64,000 nt of DNA, taken from positions 1-64,000 of the forward strand of contig CALWGF010000006.1 in NCBI GenBank assembly GCA_944379995.1, read 5' to 3'. Made by a program: the position numbers and the translations under genes. Below are positions 9,236-19,720 of the stretch, piece after piece. Origin of the DNA: an uncultured Clostridia bacterium. Its GTDB lineage: Bacteria > Bacillota > Clostridia > Lachnospirales > Anaerotignaceae. The notes under the pieces are model-generated. The model saw only the letters and a program-made list of their open reading frames with translations. It was not told where the DNA came from and did no database searches. Numbering within the stretch: position 1 is the first letter of the stretch; the number at the start of each line of letters is the position of its first letter.

Positions 9236-10807
9236 TTGGGAGGTATTTTTATCAGATACAAAGTTTTTTTAATTTCTATATTGTCAGCATTACTTTTATT
9301 TTGTGGTTGTACAAAAAAGGAAACAGTACAGCCAGAAGATGAAAGTGTTAAGCAAGAGAATACAGAAGATACTCAAAAAGAGCCTGTTGAAGAAGAACAA
9401 TATTATACAAATTATAACGCAACAATAGAGTTTGTTCCTGAAACATATTCTTTTAAAACAATAGAAAAAATAATGTATAAAAATACAACAGGTAAAAAAC
9501 AAAATGAACTTTATATGAATGTATATGCAAATGCTTTTACAGAAAATGCAGAACAATTACCATATCTTTTGGAATATGAAAATGCTATTTTCAAAAATGG
9601 TAAAAGCTATATGGATTTTAATATAAGTTCTCTTACAGTTGGTGGTAAAGAGGTTACTTATAGTATAAACGGGACATCATTATGTATACAGCTTTCAGAG
9701 CCGCTTGAAAAAGATGCACAAACTGAAATAACAATTCAATTTGAAACATCAATACCAGATATGCATTATGATATAGGTAGAAATCAAAATGTAATATGGG
9801 CAGGAAATATTTTGCCTGTTATGGCTGTATATGATAATTCCGGTTGGAATAAAAGTGAGTATTATCCTTTAGGTGATAGTATATATAATGATATAGGAAA
9901 TTATATGATAGCTGTAAAAACCCCTGAAAACTATGATGTAATAGCCACAGGAAGTGAAATTATAAATATAGACAATGGTGTTAAAACAACTGTTATAGAG
10001 GCTAAATTTACACGAGATTTTGCATTTGCTATTGGTAGTGGTATGCTTAATAAAAGTGTACAAACTGATGTAAGTGGTGTTAAAATAAATTTATACTATT
10101 ATACTTATGATGATGAAAAAGCTAATGCAATATTAAATCGTGCAAAAGAAACTCTTGAATATTATATTGAAACACTTGGAAGCTATCCATATAGCCATAT
10201 TGATATTGTTGAATGTAGTCTTTATGATAATAAAGATGTACAGTTTACAGGTATAGCATTTATTGATGAAAGCTGGTTTATGCCAGAAACTGATATAAAT
10301 ACAGCTATGTTAAACTTTAATCTTGGAAAACAATGGTTTTCTGAAATAATAGGTTCAAACGGTGTAAAAGAGCCTTGGCTTAGAGCAGGTTTTGAAAAAT
10401 TCCTTCAAAGATTATTTGTATATGGTGAATATGGAATAGATGATGCTATGGAAATTGAATATGCATCATTAAAAACAGCACTTGCAAGTGAAAAACATAT
10501 AGAACTTCATAATGGACTTGATACTTATAAAACAAAAGAGTCTTTCGAAAATATACAAGTTAGAAAAGCAGCTATGATGATGTATGCTCTTTATAAAGAA
10601 GTAGGTTCAGAAAAATTCCATGATATTATAAAAGAATATTGTTTAAAATACTCTTTTAAAAATATAACATCAAATGAATTTTTTAATCTTTCAGAAGATA
10701 TATATGGAAAGAGCCTTTATTCTCTTTTTAATGACTGGGTAAATGGAAATAAACTTCCAAAAGTTAATTTTGAAAAAATAACAGATGCAACAGAAAATTT
10801 AGAGTAA
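9236..10807 (+). CDS. Lipoprotein, M1 peptidase-like fold with lost zinc site (pseudopeptidase)
   Basis: About 520 residues: a lipoprotein signal RYKVFLIS...LFCGC, an acidic linker, an N-terminal beta-sandwich (about 60-260) and an alpha-helical domain similar to M1 (gluzincin) aminopeptidases. The stretch that should read HExxHxW(F/W) reads F361-NLGKQWF, the downstream zinc-ligand Glu in the NEGF-type motif is replaced (LRAGF), and the GxMEN-like position reads VQFTG. All catalytic residues are therefore gone, which suggests a binding or scaffold role. In-frame TTG 9236 overlaps GGGAGG (9238-9243); ATC at 9251 has ideal spacing and would give a perfect lipoprotein leader, so the start is uncertain. 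Confidence 0.78.
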   Translation: MGGIFIRYKVFLISILSALLLFCGCTKKETVQPEDESVKQENTEDTQKEPVEEEQYYTNYNATIEFVPETYSFKTIEKIMYKNTTGKKQNELYMNVYANAFTENAEQLPYLLEYENAIFKNGKSYMDFNISSLTVGGKEVTYSINGTSLCIQLSEPLEKDAQTEITIQFETSIPDMHYDIGRNQNVIWAGNILPVMAVYDNSGWNKSEYYPLGDSIYNDIGNYMIAVKTPENYDVIATGSEIINIDNGVKTTVIEAKFTRDFAFAIGSGMLNKSVQTDVSGVKINLYYYTYDDEKANAILNRAKETLEYYIETLGSYPYSHIDIVECSLYDNKDVQFTGIAFIDESWFMPETDINTAMLNFNLGKQWFSEIIGSNGVKEPWLRAGFEKFLQRLFVYGEYGIDDAMEIEYASLKTALASEKHIELHNGLDTYKTKESFENIQVRKAAMMMYALYKEVGSEKFHDIIKEYCLKYSFKNITSNEFFNLSEDIYGKSLYSLFNDWVNGNKLPKVNFEKITDATENLE

Positions 10808-10808
10808 A

Positions 10809-10834
10809 AAAACCGGCTTAAAGTCGGTTTTTTT
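10809..10834 (+). terminator. Intrinsic terminator
   Basis: CCGGCT-TAA-AGTCGG hairpin (one G-U pair) flanked by A and T runs, directly behind the stop codon. Confidence 0.85.
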
Positions 10835-10933
10835 ATATTTTTCTTATTTTATTTTTGAAAAAAATAGCGGAAAGAATAAAGTAAGTTTTAAAAAAGTCCT
10901 GCATATACATAAAATAAAAAAGGAGTTTTCCAA

Positions 10934-11440
10934 ATGTACCCATATAATATCACCTCAGACTATAAAAAAAATATTAATATAAATTCAATAGAAGGAGAAA
11001 GAGTTAAAAATACTAATGTCTTTCAAGATAAAAGACTTTTACAACTTATTGAACTTATAGTTTGTGAAACAAAATCATTATCAGAGTATTTTAATAATAT
11101 TTATAAAAATATATCTGATACAAAGAATAAAGAGCTTATAAAATCAATATATCTTGATATTGTAAAATCACGAAAATATATTGAAGATATATATTTTAGA
11201 GCTTCTAATGAAAGAGTAAATTATAAAAATGATGATAATAAAAAAGTTATTGGAAACTTTGTAAAAGATATTGAAAACAGCATTATGTATCTTTATGATT
11301 ACAGCAGAGATATAAGGTCTTTATATGTTCTTTTTGATGATTGTGAAATAAAAGATTTAATTATGGAAATACTTTCTGATATTCATGGAGATATGGCTAT
11401 TCTCAATTTTATTTATATTAAAATATCTAATAACAAATAA
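10934..11440 (+). CDS. Helical ferritin-like protein, unknown
   Basis: A 168-residue, almost entirely helical protein without signal peptide. The segment from about residue 35 to the end can be read as four antiparallel helices, and LLQLIELIVCET...LIKSIYLDIVKSRKYIEDIYFRAS resembles the helix pattern of ferritin-like/CotF-type proteins of Firmicutes. The Glu/His metal ligands of true ferritins and rubrerythrins are mostly missing, so a redox or iron role is doubtful. AAAAAGGAG precedes the ATG. It is a single gene between terminator-flanked neighbours. The fold assignment is inference; function unknown. Confidence 0.6.
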   Translation: MYPYNITSDYKKNININSIEGERVKNTNVFQDKRLLQLIELIVCETKSLSEYFNNIYKNISDTKNKELIKSIYLDIVKSRKYIEDIYFRASNERVNYKNDDNKKVIGNFVKDIENSIMYLYDYSRDIRSLYVLFDDCEIKDLIMEILSDIHGDMAILNFIYIKISNNK

Positions 11441-11572
11441 AATTTTACATTTGTAAATTTATGCATACAACAAAAACAGTAATTCATTTTATTGCACTAT
11501 TTACCTTTTTATAATACTTTTAATGTGTTATACTGTTTAAATGGAAATACTAATGAAAGGTAGTGTAAAAAT

Positions 11573-11983
11573 ATGAGCGATTGTATATTCTGTAAAATAA
11601 TAAATGGTGAAATTCCTTCAGCAACTGTATTTGAAAATGATGAATTTAAAGTTATACTTGATAGATTTCCAAGCGGTGAGGGACACGTTCTTATTATACC
11701 TAAAAACCATGTAGCAAATATTTTTGAAATTGATGAAGAACAGGCAGGAAGACTTTTTGCTCTTGCTGTAAAAGTTTCAAAAGTAATGAAAGAAGTTTTT
11801 GGTTTTGAAAATATGAATGTTCTTCAAAATAATGGAGCTGTTGCAGGTCAGAGTGTATTCCATTTCCATATGCACCTTATACCTAGATATGAAAATGATG
11901 GTATAAATATTAAATGGAACCCTACTGAGCCAACTGATGATGAAATAGAGGCTGTAAGAAAGAAACTTGCAGAGAAATTTTAA
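11573..11983 (+). CDS. HIT family nucleotide-binding protein
   Basis: A 136-residue cytoplasmic histidine-triad hydrolase, probably acting on nucleoside phosphoramidates, adenylates or dinucleoside polyphosphates. The signature HFHMHLIPR (about residues 98-106) supplies the catalytic His triad, and the N-terminal CIFCKII with C4-x2-C7 is the zinc-type start typical of bacterial HIT proteins. GEGHVLIIPKNH is the conserved first-strand motif. Length is normal. AAAGG is upstream of the ATG. Close to B. subtilis Hit in organisation, but the physiological substrate is not known. Confidence 0.93.
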   Translation: MSDCIFCKIINGEIPSATVFENDEFKVILDRFPSGEGHVLIIPKNHVANIFEIDEEQAGRLFALAVKVSKVMKEVFGFENMNVLQNNGAVAGQSVFHFHMHLIPRYENDGINIKWNPTEPTDDEIEAVRKKLAEKF

Positions 11984-11987
11984 TATA

Positions 11988-12022
11988 AAAAAACTGCTAA
12001 ATTTATTTTAGCAGTTTTTTTA
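11988..12022. terminator. Bidirectional terminator
   Basis: AAAAAACTGCTAAA / TTTAGCAGTTTTTT between the HIT gene and the converging gene at 12032. Confidence 0.92.
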
Positions 12023-12031
12023 TATTATTTT

Positions 12032-12484
12032 TTAATTTTGAAAATCTTCTTCTTTTTCTGCTTTAGCTAGTGAAAAATAACCATCTAAATTTCCTTGTGT
12101 AGCTGTAACAGTAAATTCATAGGAATTTTTAAATGTTCCTTTTTTCCATACTACTGAATTACTTGAATAAGGTTCAACTATTACAGGTTCTTTATCGTCA
12201 ACTATTAATTTTGCACTGTAAGGGGAATTATTTGCATAGAAAATTTTCCCGTAAGGTTGACTACTGCTTAATTCAATATATGATGAGAAATGAGGGTGGT
12301 CTATTAAGTTATAATTAGCAAAAATGTGATAAATATTGCAACTTTCTATATCAGTAGAATTTTCCTTTGAAATGTTTTCTGTTAATATATTAGTTTTTTC
12401 TAATGGTTTATATTGAAAAAATAATATAATTAAAACTATAAAACAGATAAATATTATAATATTTAATAATTTTTTAAACTTCAT
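12032..12484 (-). CDS. Membrane-anchored exported protein, unknown
   Basis: A 150-residue protein with one N-terminal transmembrane helix or uncleaved signal (about residues 5-26, after MKFKK) and an extracellular beta-rich domain containing GKIFYANNSPYSAKLIVDD and a C-terminal QGNLDGYFSLAKAE. I do not recognise a family; the domain looks like a small beta-sandwich such as those in envelope-stress or bacteriocin-linked proteins of Firmicutes, which is only an impression. An in-frame GTG at 12493 lies inside the ribosome binding site TAGGAG, so the ATG at 12484 is the start. A good promoter is visible upstream. Confidence 0.72.
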   Translation of the reverse strand: MKFKKLLNIIIFICFIVLIILFFQYKPLEKTNILTENISKENSTDIESCNIYHIFANYNLIDHPHFSSYIELSSSQPYGKIFYANNSPYSAKLIVDDKEPVIVEPYSSNSVVWKKGTFKNSYEFTVTATQGNLDGYFSLAKAEKEEDFQN

Positions 12485-12524
12485 ATTTATCACTCCTATA
12501 TTATTTTACATTATTTATGGTTTT

Positions 12525-12553
12525 ATCATATAAACTTACATAAAATGTGTCAA
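12525..12553 (-). promoter_or_regulatory. Sigma-A promoter for the gene at 12032
   Basis: On the minus strand TTGACA (12548-12553), 17 nt spacer, TATGAT (12525-12530). Confidence 0.75.
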
Positions 12554-12592
12554 TATATATATTTAATAAAAAATTACATACCTTTTATGTTG

Positions 12593-12621
12593 TTGACAAA
12601 TCTATATTAAAATAATAAAAT
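12593..12621 (+). promoter_or_regulatory. Sigma-A promoter for the cyclophilin lipoprotein
   Basis: TTGACA (12593-12598), 17 nt spacer, TAAAAT (12616-12621), about 35 nt before the start codon. Confidence 0.75.
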
Positions 12622-12656
12622 AAGTAAATTGAAATACAGATGAAAGGATTGTTTAT

Positions 12657-13493
12657 ATGCTTAAAAAAATATTATTAGCTTGTATTATGGCTACTATGGT
12701 ACTTTCAGGCTGTTCATCATCAAATGATGACAAAAATGCAGAAAACACAAATAAAACACAAAATGAAGAAAATACAAATAATGATACTGATGCTGAATAT
12801 GAAGCATTAAAAGAAAAACTCCTTACAGGCGGAGAAAATTTCCCTCAGCTTGAAGAGCCAAAAGAAGGAGAAGAAATCGCCATTATTAAAACAAATATGG
12901 GTGATATAAAAGTTAAATTATGTAAAGATGAAGCACCTAAGGCTGTTGAAAACTTCGTTACACATGCAAAAGAAGGATATTATGACGGTCTTATATTTCA
13001 TAGAGTTGTAAAAGATTTCGTTGTTCAAGGTGGTGACCCACAAGGAAACGGTACAGGTGGCGAAAGTATTTGGGGCGAACCATTTGAAGATGAATTTAGC
13101 CCTGATATGTATCATTTTAATGGTGCATTAGCTATGGCAAATAGTGGTGCAAATACAAATGGAAGTCAATTTTATATTGTTTCTTCACCAACTGTAAAAC
13201 AAGGTTACTTTGACTATGTAAATCAAGTGAAAGAAGAAAATGGTGAAGATGAACTTCTTGTAAATGGTAATACAAATAAAATATTTAAGTTTAACTATTC
13301 AGATAAGGCAATAAATCATTATAATGAACTTGGTGGCTTACCAGAACTTGACTATGGATATTCTGTTTTTGGACAAGTATTTGAAGGTCTTGATGTTGTA
13401 AGTGTTATAAATTCAGTTGAAGTTGATGAGAATGATAAACCTTTAACTGATGTTGTTATAGAAACAATAGAAATAGTAAATTATACAAAATAA
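12657..13493 (+). CDS. Cyclophilin-type peptidyl-prolyl cis-trans isomerase, lipoprotein
   Basis: A 278-residue extracytoplasmic foldase. The signal peptide ends in the lipobox LSGC (Cys19), then a Ser/Asn/Glu-rich linker to about residue 60. The cyclophilin domain spans about 70-275 with the catalytic Arg in FHRVVKDFVVQGGDP (about 119-133) and ALAMANSGANTNGSQFYI (about 157-174). An insertion of about 50 residues separates the latter from the last strands GYSVFGQVFEGLDVV. It probably helps fold secreted proteins at the membrane surface. The gene is preceded by its own promoter and followed by an unusual long hairpin. Confidence 0.93.
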   Translation: MLKKILLACIMATMVLSGCSSSNDDKNAENTNKTQNEENTNNDTDAEYEALKEKLLTGGENFPQLEEPKEGEEIAIIKTNMGDIKVKLCKDEAPKAVENFVTHAKEGYYDGLIFHRVVKDFVVQGGDPQGNGTGGESIWGEPFEDEFSPDMYHFNGALAMANSGANTNGSQFYIVSSPTVKQGYFDYVNQVKEENGEDELLVNGNTNKIFKFNYSDKAINHYNELGGLPELDYGYSVFGQVFEGLDVVSVINSVEVDENDKPLTDVVIETIEIVNYTK

Positions 13494-13510
13494 TTTTTTA
13501 AATTTAATAT

Positions 13511-15255
<1,745 letters not shown>

Positions 15256-15261
15256 TAAATT

Positions 15262-15294
15262 AATACCGTCTTTTATTAAAAGACGGTATTTTTA
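15262..15294 (+). terminator. Intrinsic terminator of pyrG
   Basis: AATACCGTCTTTTA / TAAAAGACGGTATT followed by T3-A-T, directly after the stop. Confidence 0.9.
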
Positions 15295-15422
15295 TATGAA
15301 TTTTATATTTTAAAAACGTATATTTATATAATTAAGAAATTTTTAATAATATGTACAATGAAAAATACTTTGTTTTATGTTATTCTTATAAATAGTTAGT
15401 TACATAGAGGAAGGTGAAATAA

Positions 15423-15827
15423 GTGGTTAGTGAAAATAAAATTGAAAAAATAGTTGTTTGTATTACTGCTCAAAGTAACTCAATAAGACTTATTGATAAA
15501 GCTTCGGAAGTGGCTGATAAATATAATGGAGAACTTCACATACTTCATGTTCTTCAGGGGAATAATGTATTTAATAACGAAAAAACTCTTGACCTTCTTA
15601 ATGAATTATATATATATGGAGGAGGAAAAGGTGGAATAATACATGCATTCTGTAATGATGATGTATGTGGAAGTATTGGTGAATTTGTAAAAAATGAGTG
15701 TATGACAAAAATAGTACTTGGTGAGCCTCCTGTAAATCCTACCCAAACAGAGAGTTTTTTTGATAAAATAGTAAAAAATATTCCCGAAGATGTTGATATT
15801 GTAATTGTAGAAAAAGAAAATAAATAA
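15423..15827 (+). CDS. Universal-stress-protein-like (KdpD/UspA fold) protein
   Basis: A 134-residue cytoplasmic protein with the Rossmann-like alpha/beta order of UspA domains. The first strand KIVVCITAQSNSIRLIDKASEVADKY matches the USP-like domain of KdpD-type proteins, followed by GELHILHVL. The C-terminal half lacks a clear G-x2-G-x9-G(S/T) ATP motif, so nucleotide binding is doubtful. Start is GTG 15423 with AGAGGAAGGTG upstream. It stands alone between pyrG and the tsaC operon. Specific role unknown. Confidence 0.7.
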   Translation: MVSENKIEKIVVCITAQSNSIRLIDKASEVADKYNGELHILHVLQGNNVFNNEKTLDLLNELYIYGGGKGGIIHAFCNDDVCGSIGEFVKNECMTKIVLGEPPVNPTQTESFFDKIVKNIPEDVDIVIVEKENK

Positions 15828-15976
15828 TAATTTTAATGCATTATATGTTGTATGTATTGCCAAAAGGGTAGATATTTCCTAATGTATTTTTAAATTTATA
15901 TTGCAATAACGGAGAATATATATTATTATTTCAATTATGTGTAAGTTTAATTTTGTTTTAAAGGAGAGTAATAAAA

Positions 15977-16471
15977 ATGAGTTTATATGAAAATTGGATG
16001 AGCAAAGCCTTTACTAAAGAAGGTAGAAGCGTTGACGCTGTTTGGGACCAGTATCTTCCAAGAGAACAGAAGATATATGAATATATTATAGGTGAAAAAG
16101 TTCAGACTATTGAAGGAAAAGTTGCTGAACTTGCTGCAAGATTTAATATGACAGCTGAAGAAATAGTTGCTTTCGTTGATGGTATCAATGAAGTTATACC
16201 TGAAAGCTATGATATTAATTCTCTTACAGAAAATTCAGATGTAAAACTTTATATTGATTTTGAAAAACTTTACAAAAAAATGGTTGAATATAAAGCAGAA
16301 CATCTTTATACACTTCCACAGTGGGACGGTATTTTCAATTCACAGAAAAGACATGAACTCACAATGGAACAGAAAAAATCAAGAACTATCGTAAAAGGAC
16401 TTAAAGTAGGACGTAATGACCCTTGTCCATGCGGTAGCGGTAAAAAATTCAAAAAATGTTGCGGGGCGTAA
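15977..16471 (+). CDS. SEC-C metal-binding domain protein
   Basis: A 164-residue cytoplasmic protein. The C-terminal 22 residues form a zinc-binding SEC-C motif, [16 protein letters not shown], as at the C-terminus of SecA and many small proteins. The preceding helical region (about 1-135) has no recognisable catalytic site. It ends only 4 nt before the start of tsaC and forms the first gene of a likely operon with tsaC, rpiB, upp and the tagO-like gene. AAAGGAG precedes the ATG. The role is unknown; linkage to tsaC may be purely transcriptional. Confidence 0.88.
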   Translation: MSLYENWMSKAFTKEGRSVDAVWDQYLPREQKIYEYIIGEKVQTIEGKVAELAARFNMTAEEIVAFVDGINEVIPESYDINSLTENSDVKLYIDFEKLYKKMVEYKAEHLYTLPQWDGIFNSQKRHELTMEQKKSRTIVKGLKVGRNDPCPCGSGKKFKKCCGA

Positions 16472-16475
16472 TTTA

Positions 16476-17528
16476 ATGGATACAATTTTGGCTAAAATCG
16501 ATTATAATGACCCCGACTTGAGCCAGATTAAAAAAGCTGCCGACATTCTCAAAAGGGGAGGGTTGGTGGCTTTTCCTACAGAAACGGTTTATGGTCTTGG
16601 GGGAAACGGTCTTGATGTTTTGGCATGTAAAAAGATATATGAGGCTAAAGGTAGACCTTCTGATAATCCCCTTATACTTCATATTTCAGATATTTCCCAA
16701 CTTGACCGTATTGTTTCAAATATACCTAAAAAGGCAGAGGCTATAATGAATAAATTTTGGCCAGGTCCTCTTACTATTGTTTTTCCAAAGGCGGATTGTG
16801 TGCCAAAAGAAATAACAGGTGGATTTGATACTGTTGCAGTAAGATTTCCTTATCATAAAATAGCACAAATGATTATAAGAGAAGCTGGTATTCCTATAGC
16901 TGCACCAAGTGCAAATTCATCAGGTAAGCCAAGCCCTACAAGAGCTTCACATGTTGAGTTTGACCTTTTTGGTAAAATAGATATGATTGTTGACGGTGGT
17001 CCTACAAAAGTAGGTCTTGAGTCAACTATTATTGATGTTACTGGAGAAACACCAATACTTTTAAGACCCGGTGCTATTACTCGTGAAATGATAGAAGAAG
17101 TTATAGGACATATAGATGTTGACCCTGCTGTATTTTCAAAACCAAATAAAGATATTGTGCCTAAGGCACCTGGTATGAAATATACACATTATTCTCCAAA
17201 GGCTTCTGTTATTCTTGTAAAAGGTAATATTGAAAATGTTATTGACGAGATAAACAGACGTGCGAAGGATAATGAGGAAAATGGTATTAAAGTCGGAATA
17301 ATGGCAACACTTCAAACTAAAGATAGATATATTCATGGAACTGTACTTAGTGTAGGCGACAGAGAAAATATTGAAACAATAGGAAGTAATCTTTTTAAAA
17401 TGCTTAGAAAATTTGATTTTTTAGGTGTTGATGTTGTATATTCAGAAGTTTTTGATGATATTGGTGAAGGTGCTGCTATTATGAATAGACTTAATAAAGC
17501 AGCAGGATATAATTATATTAATGTTTAA
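16476..17528 (+). CDS. L-threonylcarbamoyladenylate synthase (Sua5/YwlC type)
   Basis: A 350-residue enzyme that makes threonylcarbamoyl-AMP from threonine, bicarbonate and ATP for the t6A37 modification of ANN-decoding tRNAs. The YrdC-like domain (about 5-210) has GGLVAFPTETVYGLG, KGRPSDNPLILH and AAPSANSSGKPSPT. It is followed by the linker PKAPGMKYTHYSPKA and the Sua5 C-terminal domain (about 225-350), so this is the long Sua5 type rather than short TsaC. Frame-compatible codons further upstream lie inside the SEC-C gene; ATG 16476, 4 nt behind that gene's stop, gives the normal N-terminus. Confidence 0.95.
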   Translation: MDTILAKIDYNDPDLSQIKKAADILKRGGLVAFPTETVYGLGGNGLDVLACKKIYEAKGRPSDNPLILHISDISQLDRIVSNIPKKAEAIMNKFWPGPLTIVFPKADCVPKEITGGFDTVAVRFPYHKIAQMIIREAGIPIAAPSANSSGKPSPTRASHVEFDLFGKIDMIVDGGPTKVGLESTIIDVTGETPILLRPGAITREMIEEVIGHIDVDPAVFSKPNKDIVPKAPGMKYTHYSPKASVILVKGNIENVIDEINRRAKDNEENGIKVGIMATLQTKDRYIHGTVLSVGDRENIETIGSNLFKMLRKFDFLGVDVVYSEVFDDIGEGAAIMNRLNKAAGYNYINV

Positions 17529-17552
17529 GTTTTAGAAAGGACGTGTTTTATT

Positions 17553-17981
17553 ATGATAGCTTTAGGTTGTGACCATGGTGGATATGCACTTATGAAAGAG
17601 GTTATTGAATACCTTGAAAAAAATGGATTAGAGTATAAAAACTTTGGAACATATTCAGAAGAATCATGTGATTATCCTGTTTATGGTAAAGCTGTTGCAA
17701 ATGCAGTTGCATCTGGTGAATGTGAAAAAGGAATTCTTATTTGTGGAACAGGTATAGGTATATCAATTTCAGCAAATAAAGTTAAAGGAATAAGAGCTGC
17801 TCTTTGTGGAGATTGTTTCTCAGCACAGGCTACAAGAGAACATAATGATGCAAATATACTTGCTCTTGGTGCTAGAGTTACAGGTGCTGGACTTGCACTT
17901 AAAATTGTTGATACATTCTTAAACACACCTTTTTCAAATGACGAAAGACATATAAGAAGAATAAATCAGATTGAAGACTAA
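17553..17981 (+). CDS. rpiB: Ribose-5-phosphate isomerase B
   Basis: A 142-residue RpiB/LacAB-family sugar isomerase interconverting ribose 5-phosphate and ribulose 5-phosphate. The start [13 protein letters not shown] contains the conserved Asp-His, catalytic Cys66 is in [10 protein letters not shown], and [14 protein letters not shown] contains the conserved His/Asn. Length is typical. It lies 24 nt behind tsaC and 17 nt before upp in the same operon, fitting a supply of PRPP precursor for Upp. AGAAAGGA is the ribosome binding site. Confidence 0.95.
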   Translation: MIALGCDHGGYALMKEVIEYLEKNGLEYKNFGTYSEESCDYPVYGKAVANAVASGECEKGILICGTGIGISISANKVKGIRAALCGDCFSAQATREHNDANILALGARVTGAGLALKIVDTFLNTPFSNDERHIRRINQIED

Positions 17982-17998
17982 TAAGGAGGGGTTTTACT

Positions 17999-18628
17999 AT
18001 GAGTAAATTATTTGTTTCTACACACCCTCTTATATCACATAAAATGGCTATGTTAAGAAATAAAGATACAGGAGCAAAAGAGTTCCGCGAACTTATTTCA
18101 GAAGTAGCAACACTTTTATGTTATGAAGCAACAAGAGATGTACCTCTTTGTGACTGTGAAATAACAACACCTATTACAACAACAACTTGTAAAGTTATAA
18201 GTACAGGATTTGCTGTTGTGCCTATACTTCGTGCAGGAATAGGAATGGTTGATGGAATGTTAAGCCTTATGCCAACTGCAAAAGTTGGACATATAGGTCT
18301 TTATAGAGACCCAGAAACTCTTGAACCTGTTGAATATTATTGTAAACTTCCTGCTGATATTGCAGAAAGAAAAGTTTTTCTCACAGACCCTATGCTTGCA
18401 ACAGGTGGTACTGCTGATGCTGCTATTGGTTTTTTAAAGGATAAAGGTGTAAAAGATATAACTCTTTTATGTGTTCTTTCAGCTCCAGAAGGTGTTGAAA
18501 GAGTACAAAAAGCACACCCTGATGTTGATATATATACAGCAGCTTATGATGATAATCCTTTAAATGACCATGGATATATTGTTCCGGGACTTGGAGATGC
18601 CGGTGACAGAATTTTCGGTACAAAATAA
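17999..18628 (+). CDS. upp: Uracil phosphoribosyltransferase
   Basis: A 209-residue cytoplasmic salvage enzyme making UMP from uracil and PRPP. It shows the family start [33 protein letters not shown] at about residues 75-89, the PRPP-binding [12 protein letters not shown] at about 127-138, and the uracil-binding tail [17 protein letters not shown]. Length is exactly typical. A strong AAGGAGGGG precedes the ATG. It sits between rpiB and the tagO-like gene. Confidence 0.97.
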   Translation: MSKLFVSTHPLISHKMAMLRNKDTGAKEFRELISEVATLLCYEATRDVPLCDCEITTPITTTTCKVISTGFAVVPILRAGIGMVDGMLSLMPTAKVGHIGLYRDPETLEPVEYYCKLPADIAERKVFLTDPMLATGGTADAAIGFLKDKGVKDITLLCVLSAPEGVERVQKAHPDVDIYTAAYDDNPLNDHGYIVPGLGDAGDRIFGTK

Positions 18629-18651
18629 GTACCGTAAGGAGTGGATAAAAA

Positions 18652-19692
18652 TTGGTGCATAACTGGGTTTTATATATTGCAGCTTTTGCCAGTGCTTTTG
18701 CAATAACACTTGTTACAACACCGTTGGCAAAAAAGATTTCAATAAAATTAAAAGCAATTGATTACCCTAAAGACAGAGGAATGCATAAAAAACCTATGCC
18801 TCGTATGGGAGGTATAGCAATTGTACTTGGTTTTATGATTTCTGTACTTGTTCTTATGCAGTATATACCTGATATAGAAACAAGACAGTTTGCAGGATTT
18901 ATGGTTGGGGCAGCTATTATAGTTGTACTTGGTATTTTTGATGATATATACAATCTTAAAGCACGTCTTAAGTTCTGTGTTCAGATTATAGCGGCTTTAG
19001 TTGTTGTATGTACCGGTACAAGAATAAATGTTGTACTTTGGCCATTTACAGCATATTTACAAACATTAAGCGGTCCTATAACTCTTATATGGATTATAGG
19101 TGTTACAAATGCTGTAAACCTTATTGATGGACTTGATGGGCTTGCTGCGGGAGTTTCTTCAATAGCATCGCTTTGTCTTATGGTTCTTTGTATACTTACA
19201 GGAAGTGAGTCAGCAGTTGTTCTTACAGCTGCTCTTGCAGGTGCTTGTCTTGGATTTCTTCCAAGAAACTTTAATCCTGCTGAAATATTTATGGGGGATA
19301 CAGGAGCTACATTTTTAGGCTTTGTACTTGGTGTAACAAGTATTATGGGTGTATTTAAAGGATATGCAATACTTGCACTTATTGTAAGTATGCTTTCTTT
19401 AGGATTACCTGTATTTGACACACTTTTTGCAATGGGTAGAAGAGCTATACAGCATAAGCCTATAATGCAGGCGGATAGAGGTCATCTTCATCATAGACTT
19501 ATAGACAGAGGATTTTCCCAGAAACAAGCTGTATTAATACTTTATGGAATAAGTTTCTGTTGTGGAATGATTGCCATATTCATATCTTTAAGAGATATAA
19601 GAACATTTGCAATAGTTGTTGCATCTGTTTTGGTTTTAAGTTTCGTAATATATTATTTTAATTCATACATAAATAATAAAAAAGACGAGTAA
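18652..19692 (+). CDS. tagO: Undecaprenyl-phosphate GlcNAc-1-phosphate transferase (MraY/WecA/TagO family)
   Basis: A 346-residue polytopic membrane protein with about ten hydrophobic segments that starts lipid-linked wall polymer synthesis by moving GlcNAc-1-phosphate to undecaprenyl phosphate. Family motifs are present: YPKDRGMHKKPMPRMGGIAI, GVTNAVNLIDGLDGLAAG with the catalytic Asp pair, NFNPAEIFMGDTGATFLGF, and ADRGHLHHRLIDRGFSQ, the HIP-type loop of WecA/TagO rather than MraY. Start is TTG 18652, 10 nt behind AAGGAG; a GTG at 18655 is an alternative. It is the last gene of the operon and is followed by a bidirectional terminator. Confidence 0.9.
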   Translation: MVHNWVLYIAAFASAFAITLVTTPLAKKISIKLKAIDYPKDRGMHKKPMPRMGGIAIVLGFMISVLVLMQYIPDIETRQFAGFMVGAAIIVVLGIFDDIYNLKARLKFCVQIIAALVVVCTGTRINVVLWPFTAYLQTLSGPITLIWIIGVTNAVNLIDGLDGLAAGVSSIASLCLMVLCILTGSESAVVLTAALAGACLGFLPRNFNPAEIFMGDTGATFLGFVLGVTSIMGVFKGYAILALIVSMLSLGLPVFDTLFAMGRRAIQHKPIMQADRGHLHHRLIDRGFSQKQAVLILYGISFCCGMIAIFISLRDIRTFAIVVASVLVLSFVIYYFNSYINNKKDE

Positions 19693-19720
19693 AAAAAGAG
19701 TGCTTTGCACTCTTTTTTTA
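19692..19720. terminator. Bidirectional terminator
   Basis: AAAAAAGAGTGC-TTT-GCACTCTTTTTT between the tagO-like gene and the converging dnaC-like gene. Confidence 0.95.
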
